A DNA stretch of 5,381 bases from NCBI GenBank assembly GCA_007126465.1, contig SLBE01000055.1:1-5381 (forward strand). The letters run 5' to 3'. A program made the translations under genes and the position numbers. Positions 5,044 to 5,381 of the stretch are shown piece by piece. The stretch's first letter is position 1, and every line of letters starts with the position of its first letter. The DNA is from Syntrophomonadaceae bacterium. GTDB lineage: Bacteria > Bacillota > Dethiobacteria > DTU022. Under the pieces are notes generated by a model. The model did no database searches, was not told the origin of the DNA, and worked only from the letters and a program-made list of their open reading frames with translations.

Positions 5044-5381
5044 ATGGAGCAGGCTGATGCTTTCCTGACCACACGCAAAGAAGAAGAGACTGCATATGTT
5101 GGTGAAATTCTCGGAGGGATTATCAGAGAACCCCTGGTAATTGCCCTGCAGGGTGAACTGGGGGCAGGCAAAACAGTCTTTGTGCGCGGTGCAGCCCGCG
5201 GCCTCGAGACAGGCGACCAGGTATCAAGTCCGACGTTTGTCCTGATGAAAATATACCAGGGCCGCCTGCCGCTTTATCACTTCGATTTTTACCGCCTGAG
5301 CGAAGATGAAGATGAAACATCAGAGCTGGGTTTTGAAGAATACCTGCCCGGTGACGGCGCTGCTTTTGTCGAGTGGGCCGA
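5044..5381 (+). CDS. tsaE: TsaE, tRNA t6A biosynthesis ATPase (partial, 3' end beyond window)
   Basis: The first 112 codons of tsaE. TsaE is the P-loop ATPase that works with TsaB and TsaD to put threonylcarbamoyl on A37 of tRNAs that read ANN codons, a modification essential in most bacteria. Seen here: the Walker A loop GELGAGKT (37-44), the SPTF switch motif (62-65), the family motif HFDFYRL (79-85) with its conserved Asp81, and FVEWA (108-112), whose Glu110 matches the conserved acidic residue near the C-terminal half. Family members are about 150 residues long, so roughly the last 40 are missing. The ATG at 5044 has AAAGG nine bases upstream. In many Firmicutes tsaE is followed by tsaB and rimI; that would need sequence to the right. 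It diverges from vapBC. Confidence 0.93.
   Translation, partial: MEQADAFLTTRKEEETAYVGEILGGIIREPLVIALQGELGAGKTVFVRGAARGLETGDQVSSPTFVLMKIYQGRLPLYHFDFYRLSEDEDETSELGFEEYLPGDGAAFVEWA

Overview
The window looks like chromosome from a low-to-mid-GC Firmicute, probably a clostridial-type, Gram-positive-walled lineage. The signs are strong AAGGAGGT-type ribosome binding sites, clear sigma-A type promoters (TTGACC-17-TATAAT, TTGCAT-17-TATAAT), a LytR-CpsA-Psr (LCP) wall-polymer transferase, and a small exported protein whose tail resembles a sortase signal. The species cannot be named from this sequence.

Left part (1-1989, all minus strand). A small exported protein with one bacterial Ig-like (BIG2) domain comes first in transcription order. 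It is followed by an LCP-family membrane protein, then by a membrane protein cut off by the left edge. The last two genes overlap by ATGA and share a striking N-terminal motif (RRSxRRRKKS). Together they look like a cell-envelope cluster.

Middle part (1990-4236). A 288-base divergent region carries an extended -10 promoter for the BIG2 gene and an excellent sigma-A promoter for a duplicated-ATPase ABC-F protein on the plus strand. ABC-F proteins act on the ribosome. The roughly 95-base leader of this gene contains two mutually exclusive base-pairing options around its Shine-Dalgarno sequence, which could be a regulatory switch.

Right part (4237-5381). A VapBC-type toxin-antitoxin pair (RHH antitoxin and PIN-domain RNase) lies on the minus strand. 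It faces the ABC-F gene tail to tail with one base between the stop codons, and it is visibly more AT-rich than its neighbours. Its promoter region is shared back to back with the promoter of tsaE, the t6A tRNA-modification ATPase, whose 3' end lies beyond the window. The shared region has an inverted repeat over the vapB -10, a TGCA palindrome over its -35, and an 8-base direct repeat 51 bases apart. These are good candidates for toxin-antitoxin autoregulation sites.

The gene families themselves are known. The most interesting leads are the BIG2 protein with a TPPTG-type tail beside an LCP enzyme, the twin N-termini of the LCP protein and its neighbour, the ABC-F leader, and the vapB/tsaE divergent control region. 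I saw no RNA genes, CRISPR arrays, insertion sequences or convincing intrinsic terminators.
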